Shown here: one piece after another, positions 16,872 through 25,011 of the stretch
Numbering within the stretch: position 1 is the first letter of the stretch
Layout: each line of letters begins with the position of its first letter
Program-made: the position numbers and the translations under genes
Source: Pseudomonadota bacterium
Lineage (GTDB): Bacteria > Pseudomonadota > Alphaproteobacteria > Rhizobiales > Devosiaceae
Assembly: GCA_023391095.1 (NCBI GenBank)
Contig: JAEWBN010000021.1
Span: forward strand, 1 to 64,000
Length of the DNA stretch: 64,000 nucleotides
Direction of reading: 5' to 3'
The notes under the pieces: model-generated
Database searches by the model: none
The model's input: the letters and a program-made list of their open reading frames with translations, nothing else
Told to the model about the DNA's origin: nothing

Positions 16872-17225
16872 CTAGAACAGCTCGGCCTCGCCATGCATCT
16901 GGTGGGCGGCGATGCCGGAAAGGGCAGGGACGCGTAATTCGTCCAGGGTCAGGCTCGACCAGATTTCGTCATAGACGCTATCGGGCGCCGTTGGCGGCAA
17001 CAGCGCGAACTGGCGCACGGCAAGCGCCATGTTGTGACAGCGCTGCTCGATCCGGTCCTGCCCCTGCAAGGCCGTGATGATCAGCTGCACAGCCTCGCGA
17101 ACCGCCGGATCCTTGCTGATGCGGGCGTCGGCAAGAACATCGAGCGCTTCGGCAATACCCTCCAGCATCGAAGCGGTCTGCCTGGCCGTTTCATCAAGCT
17201 CGCGTGCGAGTTTCTGCAGTGACAT
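16872..17225 (-). CDS. CheT-like putative CheY-phosphate phosphatase
   Basis: A 117-residue, mostly helical protein. The segment GQDRIEQRCHNM carries QDxxxQ (D57, Q61), the spacing of the catalytic Asp and Gln of CheZ. CheT of Sinorhizobium meliloti, encoded at the end of its che operon, also has a DxxxQ motif and acts in signal termination. The C-terminus is acidic-hydrophobic (GEAELF), as expected for a CheY-binding tail. It is transcribed away from cheD, within the che cluster. Phosphatase role is an inference from motif plus location. Confidence 0.65.
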   Translation of the reverse strand: MSLQKLARELDETARQTASMLEGIAEALDVLADARISKDPAVREAVQLIITALQGQDRIEQRCHNMALAVRQFALLPPTAPDSVYDEIWSSLTLDELRVPALSGIAAHQMHGEAELF

Positions 17226-17388
17226 TGCTGTATTCCTAGCCCCCGATGCTGCACCTTATCGCGTTATTTCTAAACCTCTCCTTGATGTCTTCAGGGCACG
17301 CCGCGTGGTTATGCGTTGTGGTTAGCAATTGGCTAACATCTCATCGATAGGATCGTGTCCAATTCGCCAGCAGAGACAAGCAGCGACA
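17226..17388. promoter_or_regulatory. Divergent promoter region between the CheT-like gene and cheD
   Basis: 163 bases. It contains a perfect inverted repeat, GTTAGC-AATTG-GCTAAC (17321-17337), about 50 bases before the cheD ATG, a good operator candidate. The inner form TTAG-N7-CTAA has CtrA-box spacing. Confidence 0.5.
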
Positions 17389-17979
17389 ATGGCCCCGACT
17401 AACAGCCTGCCACCCGAGTTTGACCGTGGGGTGGTTACAACCGTCCATCAGGGCGACTGCCATGTGTCCAGTGTTCCCGATGTCACCTTTTCGACGGTGC
17501 TCGGCTCCTGCATCTCCGCCTGCGTTCGGGATCGCGTCGCCAATGTCGGGGGCATGAACCACTTTCTGCTCGCCGAGCAGTCCGGATCGGCCAAGGACCG
17601 CTACGGGGCCTCGGCGCGATATGGTGCCTTTGCCATGGAGCAGCTGATCAACAAGGTGCTAAGCCAGGGATCGGGCAAGAAAAGCAACCTTGAGATCAAG
17701 ATCTTCGGTGGTGGCAAGATCAATTCGGCCCTGGATGACGTCGGGGCCAAGAATATCGAGTTCGTCCGGCAATTCCTTATGGATGAAGGCTATGTGGCCG
17801 TCAGCCAGGATACAGGCGGTACATTTGCCCGCCGCGTTCTCTTCAAGCCCCATTCGGGGCGGGCCTTTGTCAAACGGCTGGACAGCGATGTGGGGGCCAA
17901 TGTGGCCCGCGAGGAAATTGCCATGGCGCGCCGCCGCGTCATCGTGCCCGCGCCAGTGGACGATATCGAACTCTTCTAG
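17389..17979 (+). CDS. cheD: Chemoreceptor glutamine deamidase CheD
   Basis: A 196-residue CheD: it deamidates receptor glutamines and can interact with CheY phosphatases. Catalytic Cys41 (VLGSCISACVRD) and His58 (GGMNHFLL) are 17 residues apart as in known CheD, with Ser35/Thr36 where the third active-site residue sits. The tail ends VDDIELF. I choose the ATG at 17389; an in-frame TTG lies at 17329. First gene of the second che block (cheD-receptor-cheR-cheB-cheY). Confidence 0.94.
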   Translation: MAPTNSLPPEFDRGVVTTVHQGDCHVSSVPDVTFSTVLGSCISACVRDRVANVGGMNHFLLAEQSGSAKDRYGASARYGAFAMEQLINKVLSQGSGKKSNLEIKIFGGGKINSALDDVGAKNIEFVRQFLMDEGYVAVSQDTGGTFARRVLFKPHSGRAFVKRLDSDVGANVAREEIAMARRRVIVPAPVDDIELF

Positions 17980-18075
17980 CGTGTGTTCACTCTTCGGAAA
18001 GCTGCTTTTACACAGTCTTGCCGTCACCGGCGGCACTACAGACTTGGTTAACCATTCTCCGACTAGTTTTGGACC

Positions 18076-19608
18076 ATGCCGGCCAATGCCAAACCTTTTG
18101 CCGATTCGCGCCCGACCCGTGCGGGCCTGCGGCTGACCGCGACTGCCGCACTGATCTGGCTCCTCGCCGTCAGCGCCGCCGGCGGCCTGCTGCTTGCCAT
18201 TGGGCCGGGACCAGCATGGCTTGCCGCTGCCGGAAGCCTGGTCGGCCTTGCCGGCGCCGGTTCGGCGGCGGTGGGACTTTGGTTTGACCGCGAACAGCAA
18301 CGCCGCCTTGCCGCCATGGCCCATGCCGTTGGCCTCTCGGACTCAAGTGGCGAGCCTTTTTCCATGGCGAGTGTCATCCGCCGCATGGGGCTGCGGCTCG
18401 ACAAGGCTCAGCATTTCCGCGCCGCCCTGTCGGACCTGGAAAGCCTTGCCGCGGTTGTGGAAGCGGACGGGACCCTCCTTTGTGTCAGTGCCGGGCTCAA
18501 CCGGCTCGTGCCCGCGGCGCGCGAAGGCGAGACGCTCAACGCCCTATTCGGCGCCGGTTATCTTGAAGCCGGCGGCGGCGCGCCCGAAGAGGCTCTTGTG
18601 CTGCTCTCGGACCGCCGTCTGATGCTGCGGCGGCGGTCGCTGCCATCAGGGCGCTATCTCCTCGAATTCTGTCCGCCCGGCCACTATCTCGAAGACGATC
18701 AGCTCGATGCCCTCGCAACTGCGCTTGGCACCGGGCAGATGGGTTTCCGGTTCGAAACGGAAGCGGCGCGGGCCAGCCCGGCGCTGGACGCGATCAATCA
18801 CGCCCTTGCCCAACTCGATGCAGGGCTGTCCCAGATGCAGGACGCGCTGGGCCGCCGGGACCGCCCGGTCGATCCGGAACTGCCCCTGGCTGATGCCGCG
18901 CAGCGGGCCCTCGACTGGCGGCGCGCGGCGCGCGAGCGCGAGTCGACGGGCGAGCAGGCCCGGCTGGCCCTCGAAGCGCGGCTGGCCTCGGTCGGGACGC
19001 TGCTTGAGCAGTTCGAGGCCAGGGCTGCCGATCTCGAACTGAAAGCCGAACAAGGCCAGGCCGCCTTGGCGGCGGGCCTCGACCACATCGCCACCCTTGA
19101 GGCTCAATTGGCGCGCGCAAGGCAACAGAGCGAGGATGCTGGTCGTTCTGCCTCGCAGGTGACCCATGCCGCCCAACGGACGCAGACGCTGGTGGGCGAG
19201 ATGGACCGGATGACTTCCGAGATCGACGCCATCACTGCTGCCATCGAGGATGTGTCCTTCCGCACCAACCTGCTTGCCCTCAATGCCGCCGTCGAGGCTG
19301 CGCGCGCCGGCGAAAAAGGGGCCGGCTTTGCCGTCGTTGCCGATGAAGTGCGCCAACTGGCCCAGATCACCAACCGCTCTGCCAAAGATATCCGTGGGCT
19401 TGTCGACAAAGGGCGAGCGCAGGCGCGTATTGGTCTGGAGCAGGCCGATGAGTTGCAAAAAATATCTTCCGGCCTGGAACAGAATTTACGCAATCTAAGC
19501 AATGACGCCGCCAGTATCGGCCAAGTTTCGGGGCGCGCAGATCAGCCCGGGCCGGCCATCTCTTCCAGACGTGGACAACAGATGACGGCCCTGCGCGCCG
19601 CCGGTTGA
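18076..19608 (+). CDS. Che-cluster chemoreceptor-like protein with minimal periplasmic part
   Basis: A 510-residue MCP-type signalling protein. Two membrane helices (about residues 21-43 and 47-69) are joined by only a few residues, so there is no periplasmic sensor. Next comes a degenerate PAS-like segment (about 113-200, AVVEADGTLLCVSAGLNRL), a long coiled coil, then the signalling hairpin near residue 388 (FRTNLLALNAAVEAARAGEKG). The C-terminal helix after the hairpin is shorter than normal, and the last 40 residues look unlike MCPs. No CheR-binding pentapeptide. It lies where many rhizobial che operons encode their resident receptor. Confidence 0.85.
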   Translation: MPANAKPFADSRPTRAGLRLTATAALIWLLAVSAAGGLLLAIGPGPAWLAAAGSLVGLAGAGSAAVGLWFDREQQRRLAAMAHAVGLSDSSGEPFSMASVIRRMGLRLDKAQHFRAALSDLESLAAVVEADGTLLCVSAGLNRLVPAAREGETLNALFGAGYLEAGGGAPEEALVLLSDRRLMLRRRSLPSGRYLLEFCPPGHYLEDDQLDALATALGTGQMGFRFETEAARASPALDAINHALAQLDAGLSQMQDALGRRDRPVDPELPLADAAQRALDWRRAARERESTGEQARLALEARLASVGTLLEQFEARAADLELKAEQGQAALAAGLDHIATLEAQLARARQQSEDAGRSASQVTHAAQRTQTLVGEMDRMTSEIDAITAAIEDVSFRTNLLALNAAVEAARAGEKGAGFAVVADEVRQLAQITNRSAKDIRGLVDKGRAQARIGLEQADELQKISSGLEQNLRNLSNDAASIGQVSGRADQPGPAISSRRGQQMTALRAAG

Positions 19609-19631
19609 TGTGTCCGGGCGGGGGAGTGGCT

Positions 19632-20474
19632 ATGGATCAGGGCGAGATTTCGCTGAGCGAGCGCGAGTTTTCCCGCATCAAGCAGCGGATCTATGGGGTC
19701 GCCGGTATTTCGCTCAGCGACGCCAAGCGCACCCTCGTGATCTCGCGCCTGTCCAAGATCGTGCGGTCGCTGGGCCTGCCCAGCTTCGACGCCTATGTCG
19801 ATTTTCTCGAGCGCGGCGCCACGGCCAAGGACAGTCAGGACTTCGTCAATGCGCTGACCACCAACCTCACCCGGTTTTACCGGGAAGATCATCACTTCGT
19901 GCATTTGCGCAGCTATGTAGCGGACCTCATGGCCGCCCGGCCGCGCGGCACACGCCTGCGGATCTGGTCGGCGGGCTGCTCGACCGGGCAGGAGCCCTAT
20001 ACGATCGCCATGGATCTGCTGGCCGCTTTTCCCGATCTCAAGCGCTGGGACTTCAAGGTTCTGGCCACCGATATCGACACAGCTGTCCTGGCTCGTGCCT
20101 CGCAAGGCGTTTATCCGGAAAGCGAACTTGGTGGCCTCAGCCCCGAGCGGGCGCGCCTTCTGGAAAAGCCGGGGGGCGGGATGATCCGCGTGCCCGACGC
20201 CGCCCGCGAGCTGGTGGCGTTCAAGCCGCTCAACCTCATCGGGCCCTGGCCCATGAAGGGGCCTTTTGACGCCATCTTCTGCCGCAATGTGGCGATCTAC
20301 TTCGACAAGCCCACGCAGGGCGATGTCTTCGGCCGGTTCTCAAGCCTGTTGGCGCCGGAAGGTTTTCTTTACATCGGCCACTCGGAAAATCTGGGCTCGG
20401 GTGGCGAGGGTTTTCGTCTTGTGGGCAAGACCATCTACCAGGCCCGCCCAAGATCGAACAAACGAGCTGCATGA
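19632..20474 (+). CDS. cheR: Chemoreceptor methyltransferase CheR
   Basis: SAM-dependent methyltransferase that methylates receptor glutamates, 280 residues from the ATG at 19632, which has GGGGAG six bases upstream. Upstream TTG/ATG codons at 19605/19608 overlap the previous stop but are weaker. Seen: an all-helical N-domain (SLSEREFSRIKQRIYGVAGI), then the SAM pocket WSAGCSTGQEPYTIAMDL, and FDAIFCRNVAIYFDK. It overlaps cheB by four bases. Confidence 0.96.
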   Translation: MDQGEISLSEREFSRIKQRIYGVAGISLSDAKRTLVISRLSKIVRSLGLPSFDAYVDFLERGATAKDSQDFVNALTTNLTRFYREDHHFVHLRSYVADLMAARPRGTRLRIWSAGCSTGQEPYTIAMDLLAAFPDLKRWDFKVLATDIDTAVLARASQGVYPESELGGLSPERARLLEKPGGGMIRVPDAARELVAFKPLNLIGPWPMKGPFDAIFCRNVAIYFDKPTQGDVFGRFSSLLAPEGFLYIGHSENLGSGGEGFRLVGKTIYQARPRSNKRAA

Positions 20475-21520
20475 TGAGCACCAAGGTTCTGATTGTCGAC
20501 GACTCCGCGCTGATCCGCGAGGTCCTGACCCGCATGCTGACGCGTGACGGGGATATTACGGTGGTCGGCACGGCGACCGACCCCATCGACGCCCGGGAAA
20601 AGATCAAGACGCTCGACCCCGATGTCGTGACGCTCGACATCGAAATGCCGAACATGAACGGCCTGGCTTTTCTGGAAAAGCTCATGCGCCTGCGACCCAC
20701 CCCGGTGGTCATGGTGTCGACGCTGACCAAGAAGGGCGCCAGCGAAACGCTTCTGGCCCTCGAATTGGGCGCCGTTGATTTCGTGGCCAAGCCAAGCGCC
20801 GAGTTTGCCGGCGGCCTTGACGCGTTCGGCGCGGGACTGCGCGACAAAATCCGCGCCGCTGCGCGTTCCGATGTGCGGGGCCGCTCGAACCGGGTCGAAC
20901 AACCCAAGACGCCGGTGCGTACCGCCGCTGCCCCCGATGGCTCGATTATTGCCATTGGTGCCTCGACGGGCGGTGTCGAAGCGATCCGCACGGTGCTTTC
21001 CGAAATGCCGACCGACTGTCCCCCCGTGGTCATCGCCCAGCACATGCCGGCCGGCTTTACCGGTCGCTTCGCGGCGCGGCTGGACGAGCTTTGTGCGATA
21101 AAGGTGGTGGAAGCGCAGGATCGCATGCCGCTTCTGGCCGGCCATGCCTATGTCGCGCGCGGCGACTATCATTTGCGGGTGGAGCGGTCCTCGGGCCAGC
21201 TCAAGTGCCGCCTTGCCCAGGACGAGCTGGAAAGCGGTCACCGTCCCAGTGTCGATGTTCTCTTCGAATCGGTCGCCAAGACCGTGGGGGCCATGGCCGT
21301 TGGCGCCATTCTGACCGGCATGGGCCGCGACGGGGCCCGTGGCCTCAAACTGATGCGCGATGCCGGGGCCTACACAGTTGGGCAGAACCAGAGCACGGCC
21401 CTCGTCTATGGCATGCCACGCGTGGCTTTCGAGGAAGGCGCGGTGGTCGAGCAGGCGCCGATCGAGCAGATCGCCAGCCGGCTGGCCAATGCGCTGGTCA
21501 AGCTGCGTTCGGCTGCATGA
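20471..21520 (+). CDS. cheB: Receptor methylesterase/deamidase CheB
   Basis: A 349-residue response regulator-esterase. N-terminal receiver with D10-D11 and phosphoacceptor D56 (VVTLDIEMPNMNG). C-terminal esterase with the Ser in AIGASTGGVEAI, the His in QHMPAGFTGRF and the Asp in GMGRDGARGLKLM. Two adjacent ATG codons (20471, 20474) can start it; the first overlaps the cheR stop. CheA phosphorylation activates the esterase. Confidence 0.97.
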   Translation: MMSTKVLIVDDSALIREVLTRMLTRDGDITVVGTATDPIDAREKIKTLDPDVVTLDIEMPNMNGLAFLEKLMRLRPTPVVMVSTLTKKGASETLLALELGAVDFVAKPSAEFAGGLDAFGAGLRDKIRAAARSDVRGRSNRVEQPKTPVRTAAAPDGSIIAIGASTGGVEAIRTVLSEMPTDCPPVVIAQHMPAGFTGRFAARLDELCAIKVVEAQDRMPLLAGHAYVARGDYHLRVERSSGQLKCRLAQDELESGHRPSVDVLFESVAKTVGAMAVGAILTGMGRDGARGLKLMRDAGAYTVGQNQSTALVYGMPRVAFEEGAVVEQAPIEQIASRLANALVKLRSAA

Positions 21521-21635
21521 GGGGGCACATGGCAGAATGCTGCCGTGCCGATTGAGAGATTTGTAACGCTTGCGCCCTAGAGTTTGAGGCGGTGCGGGCT
21601 TTTAGCCCAACGGCGCGTAGAAGGTTAGAACGAAC

Positions 21636-22025
21636 ATGCCAAAAGCAAGCGCAGTCAGCGTTCTCATCGTTGATGATCAGCAGTCCATGCGCGGTATCTG
21701 CAAATACATCCTCACCCAGCTCGGCTTCAAGGATATCATCGAAGCCAAGTCCGGCCGCGATGCCTTGGGCAAGCTGGAAAAGTCCAATGTCGACCTGATC
21801 ATCTCGGACTGGAACATGGAAGATATCGACGGGCTCACCCTGCTCAAGGTGATCCGCAAGCATCCGCGCACCCAGGCAATGCCCTTTATCATGGCGACCG
21901 GCCGTTCCGACAAGGAACAGGTCAAGGAAGCCATTTCCTTTGGCGTCAACAACTACATCATCAAGCCGTTCGACGCCTCGACCATGAAGAAGCGCATCGA
22001 GGCCGTGATCGGTGCGCTGACCTGA
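21636..22025 (+). CDS. cheY: Chemotaxis response regulator CheY (second copy)
   Basis: A 129-residue single receiver domain with D13-D14, phosphoacceptor D58 (IISDWNMEDIDG), Thr in FIMATGRSDKEQ and Lys in NYIIKPFDAST. The SDWNM motif is typical of motor-binding CheY proteins, and the place after cheB matches rhizobial CheY2. AGAAGG lies about 11 bases upstream of the ATG. It is followed by a strong terminator that closes the che cluster. Confidence 0.95.
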   Translation: MPKASAVSVLIVDDQQSMRGICKYILTQLGFKDIIEAKSGRDALGKLEKSNVDLIISDWNMEDIDGLTLLKVIRKHPRTQAMPFIMATGRSDKEQVKEAISFGVNNYIIKPFDASTMKKRIEAVIGALT

Positions 22026-22051
22026 CTGCGCCAGTCCACGCTGACCGATTC

Positions 22052-22079
22052 AGCCCCGCTTCGGCGGGGCTTTGCTTTT
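22052..22079 (+). terminator. Rho-independent terminator after the second cheY
   Basis: AGCCCCGC-TTCG-GCGGGGCT hairpin (22052-22071) with a stable TTCG loop, followed by TTTGCTTTT. Confidence 0.92.
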
Positions 22080-22117
22080 CAAGTCTAGGCCCGTCTCATC
22101 GCGCAAAAAACAGCGGC

Positions 22118-22133
22118 TAGGGAAATCTCCGTA
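22118..22133. promoter_or_regulatory. Imperfect palindrome upstream of first tandem receptor gene
   Basis: TAGGGAAATCTCCGTA lies 136 bases before the ATG at 22269. It matches 14 of 16 positions of the perfect palindrome at 24903-24918 that precedes the next receptor gene, so it may be a shared operator. Confidence 0.45.
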
Positions 22134-22268
22134 AGGAGTGATTAATCGAGCGCCTGTATCGTTTCCGGCGAAATTGACCGTTTTGGCCAGTAATTGTGGG
22201 CGTATCGGGGGGGAAGAAGCCAGCACTGGATGGTGCCGGTTGCCCGATACTGCCGGGGGGACAGGTTC

Positions 22269-24788
22269 ATGAAGTTCATTCCACACCTAAAGATTGCGCA
22301 AAAGTTGCCGCTGGCCCTGGTCGGGTCGGCTCTGGTGGTGAGCGCTGGGGTGGGCCTTGCGAGCTATTTTATCGGCCTTGGCACCGTGCAGGATCAGCGC
22401 GACCAGTCGATGAGCGCCTCGCTGGCGACAGCCTCCTCGCTAGTCACCGACTACTATTCGGGTGTGGAAGTCGACCTGCGCCTTTTCGTGCAACGCTCCG
22501 ACACCGTGACGGCAGTCAAGAACCTGGCGCGGGCCCTGGACGAGCTGCGCACCGGGCTAGGCGAACGTGCGGCGCTTCAGCTGCAGACCGCGTATGTGAC
22601 CGAAAGCCTCAATCCGGAAGATCGCGCCTCGGTCGACAGCAACATGAAGGCGGCGACCTATGACCCGCCGCACAAGCGTTTCCACCCCGGTTTCCGCACG
22701 CTGATGCAGGAGCGCGGCTATTCGGACGTGCTTCTGATCAGCCCCGCTGGCGACGTGGTTTATTCCGTCGCCAAGAATATCGACTTTGCCAGCAATGTTT
22801 CTTCCGAAACCTCGGGCCTCGGTCAGGCTTTCCTTGCTGCCAAGGACCTTGCCGACGGGCAGGCGGCCTTTGTCGACTTCTCGCTTTATGGACCCACGGG
22901 CACCGCGCAAAGCTTCATGGCCATGCCGGTCTATGACAAGGAAGAAAATGCCGGCGTGATGGTCCTGTCCATTTCTCCCGAAGCGGTCAGCACGCGGGTT
23001 GGTGGTCTTTCGGGGCTCGGTCACAGTGGTGAAGTCGTCATCGTCGGGCAGGATGGTCTGCTGCGCAGCGAGTCGCCCCGCACGGAAGGCGAGGATGTCC
23101 TCATCACCACCATTACCAGCGATGCCATCGCCAATGCCTTTGCCGGAACATCCACCGAAGGCCTGAGCCAGGATTATCGCGGCGCACCAATGGTGGTGCG
23201 GGCGCAGGCCGTCACTGTCGGCGATGTGACCTGGGCCGTTGCGGCGGTGCAGCCGGAAACCGAAGCCTTCGCCTCGGTCGTTGCCATGCGCAACATGACC
23301 CTGCTTGTGGGTGGCGTCCTGCTCGCCATTGCCGCAGCCATCAGCCTGCTTTTCGCCCGCAGCATCAGCCGTCCCATTTCCAACCTGACCACGACAATGG
23401 AAACCCTTGCCGAAGGCGACCTTTCGGTCGAGGTCGAAGGCGGTCATCGCCATGACGAGATCGGTGCGATGGCGCGTGCCGTCGAAGTGTTCCGCGAGAA
23501 CGGTCTCAAGGTCAACGAAATGACCGAGGCGGAAGCCGCGCGCATTGTGGCCAGCCAGGCCGAGCGCGCCGCCATGATGCAGGATCTGCAGCGTGCCTTC
23601 GGACAGGTGGTGGATGCCGCAATCGTGGGCGATTTCTCCCGCCGGGTCGATGCGGAATTCCCCGACGACGAACTCAACGCGTTGGCCCGCTCGGTCAATG
23701 GACTGGTCGAAACGGTCGATCGCGGCCTCAGCGAGACCGGTGCCGTTCTGTCGGCCCTGGCCGATACCGACCTTACCCAGCGCATGCATGGCGACTACCA
23801 GGGGGCGTTTGCGCGCCTCAAGGCCGACACCAATGCGGTGGCCGACAAGCTGACCGAAATCGTCGGTCAGCTGCGCGACACGTCGCGCACCCTCAAGACC
23901 GCCACCAGCGAAATTCTCTCCGGCGCCAATGACCTGTCGGAACGCTCGACCCGCCAGGCGGCCACGATCGAACAAACCTCCGCTGCCATGGAGCAACTGG
24001 CCTCAACCGTCATGTCCAATGCCGAACGGGCCCGCGAGGCCAGCCAGGTGGCCAGCCAGGTGACCCAGACCGCCGAGCAGGGCGGGCAGGTGATGAGCCA
24101 GGCCACCGAGGCCATGGAGCGGATCACCCAGTCCTCGGCCAAGATTTCCAACATCATTGGCCTCATCGACGACATCGCCTTCCAGACCAACCTTCTGGCG
24201 CTCAATGCGTCCGTGGAAGCGGCCCGTGCCGGTGAAGCGGGCAAGGGGTTTGCCGTTGTGGCCGTGGAAGTGCGCCGCCTGGCCCAGTCTGCCGCCCAGG
24301 CGTCATCGGACGTCAAGGCGCTGATCGAGCAGAGCGCCACCGAGGTCAAGGGCGGTTCGCGGCTTGTCGCCGACGCCGCCACGCGGCTTGGGGAAATCCT
24401 CAGTTCCGCGCGCTCGTCGAGCGAGTTGATGAACGGCATCGCCCTTGAAAGCAAGGAACAGGCGTCGTCCATCGAGGAGGTCAATTCGGCCGTCCGCACG
24501 ATGGACGAAATGACCCAGCACAACGCTGCCCTGGTGGAAGAGATGAACGCCTCCATCGAGCAGACCGAGGCCCAGGCGACACAGCTCGACCAGATCGTGG
24601 AAATCTTCGCGCTGGACGACCGCAAGGCAGCAGCGCCGACCCCGGTCCAGGAGGTGCGCGAGCATGCCAGCCCGGTACAGTCGCTCGCCAACGGGGCCCG
24701 TGGTCTTCAGGCCCGTCTCACCAAGGCGACCAAGGCCTACCTGACCAAAGGCAATGCTGCGGTCGACGCCGACTGGAGCGAGTTCTAG
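22269..24788 (+). CDS. Methyl-accepting chemotaxis protein, dCache type (tandem receptor 1)
   Basis: An 839-residue transmembrane chemoreceptor. TM1 is about residues 13-36, a large periplasmic double-Cache-like domain spans about 37-342 (contains VLLISPAGDVVYSVAKN), and TM2 is 343-365. Then a HAMP (ISNLTTTMETLAEGDLSVEV), further HAMP-like repeats (DTDLTQRMHGDYQGAFARL), and the MA signalling domain with the hairpin around 24170-24290. The C-terminus ends DWSEF, a CheR/CheB-tethering pentapeptide. Start at ATG 22269 after GGGGGACAGG; 25 upstream codons are open but dissimilar. Ligand unknown. Confidence 0.95.
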   Translation: MKFIPHLKIAQKLPLALVGSALVVSAGVGLASYFIGLGTVQDQRDQSMSASLATASSLVTDYYSGVEVDLRLFVQRSDTVTAVKNLARALDELRTGLGERAALQLQTAYVTESLNPEDRASVDSNMKAATYDPPHKRFHPGFRTLMQERGYSDVLLISPAGDVVYSVAKNIDFASNVSSETSGLGQAFLAAKDLADGQAAFVDFSLYGPTGTAQSFMAMPVYDKEENAGVMVLSISPEAVSTRVGGLSGLGHSGEVVIVGQDGLLRSESPRTEGEDVLITTITSDAIANAFAGTSTEGLSQDYRGAPMVVRAQAVTVGDVTWAVAAVQPETEAFASVVAMRNMTLLVGGVLLAIAAAISLLFARSISRPISNLTTTMETLAEGDLSVEVEGGHRHDEIGAMARAVEVFRENGLKVNEMTEAEAARIVASQAERAAMMQDLQRAFGQVVDAAIVGDFSRRVDAEFPDDELNALARSVNGLVETVDRGLSETGAVLSALADTDLTQRMHGDYQGAFARLKADTNAVADKLTEIVGQLRDTSRTLKTATSEILSGANDLSERSTRQAATIEQTSAAMEQLASTVMSNAERAREASQVASQVTQTAEQGGQVMSQATEAMERITQSSAKISNIIGLIDDIAFQTNLLALNASVEAARAGEAGKGFAVVAVEVRRLAQSAAQASSDVKALIEQSATEVKGGSRLVADAATRLGEILSSARSSSELMNGIALESKEQASSIEEVNSAVRTMDEMTQHNAALVEEMNASIEQTEAQATQLDQIVEIFALDDRKAAAPTPVQEVREHASPVQSLANGARGLQARLTKATKAYLTKGNAAVDADWSEF

Positions 24789-24796
24789 CCCAACGG

Positions 24797-24824
24797 GGAA
24801 AGCGCCCGGAAACGGGCGTTTTCC
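24797..24824 (+). terminator. Probable terminator after tandem receptor 1
   Basis: CGCCCG-GAAA-CGGGCG core (24803-24818) extended by flanking GGAAA/TTTCC pairing, followed by a short T run. Moderate strength. Confidence 0.6.
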
Positions 24825-24902
24825 GAGGCCGCAGCGCCGCTGCACCCAACAATCTCGCCAATAAAGCAATAAATCGACGTCCAGAAGCTTCTGGAAATCG
24901 AT

Positions 24903-24918
24903 TACGGAAATTTCCGTA
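24903..24918. promoter_or_regulatory. Perfect 16-bp palindrome upstream of tandem receptor 2
   Basis: TACGGAAATTTCCGTA is its own reverse complement. It lies 94 bases before the ATG at 25012 and has a near copy at 22118-22133. A dimeric transcription factor site is the likely reading; the factor is unknown. Confidence 0.55.
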
Positions 24919-25011
24919 CAACTTTCAGTAACCGCTTTTTGCTTAAGCTTCCCGCAACGATGCCGTCCTGCGCCCGGCGCAGGCTGAACGGTTGATTTGG
25001 GGGAAACAGAC

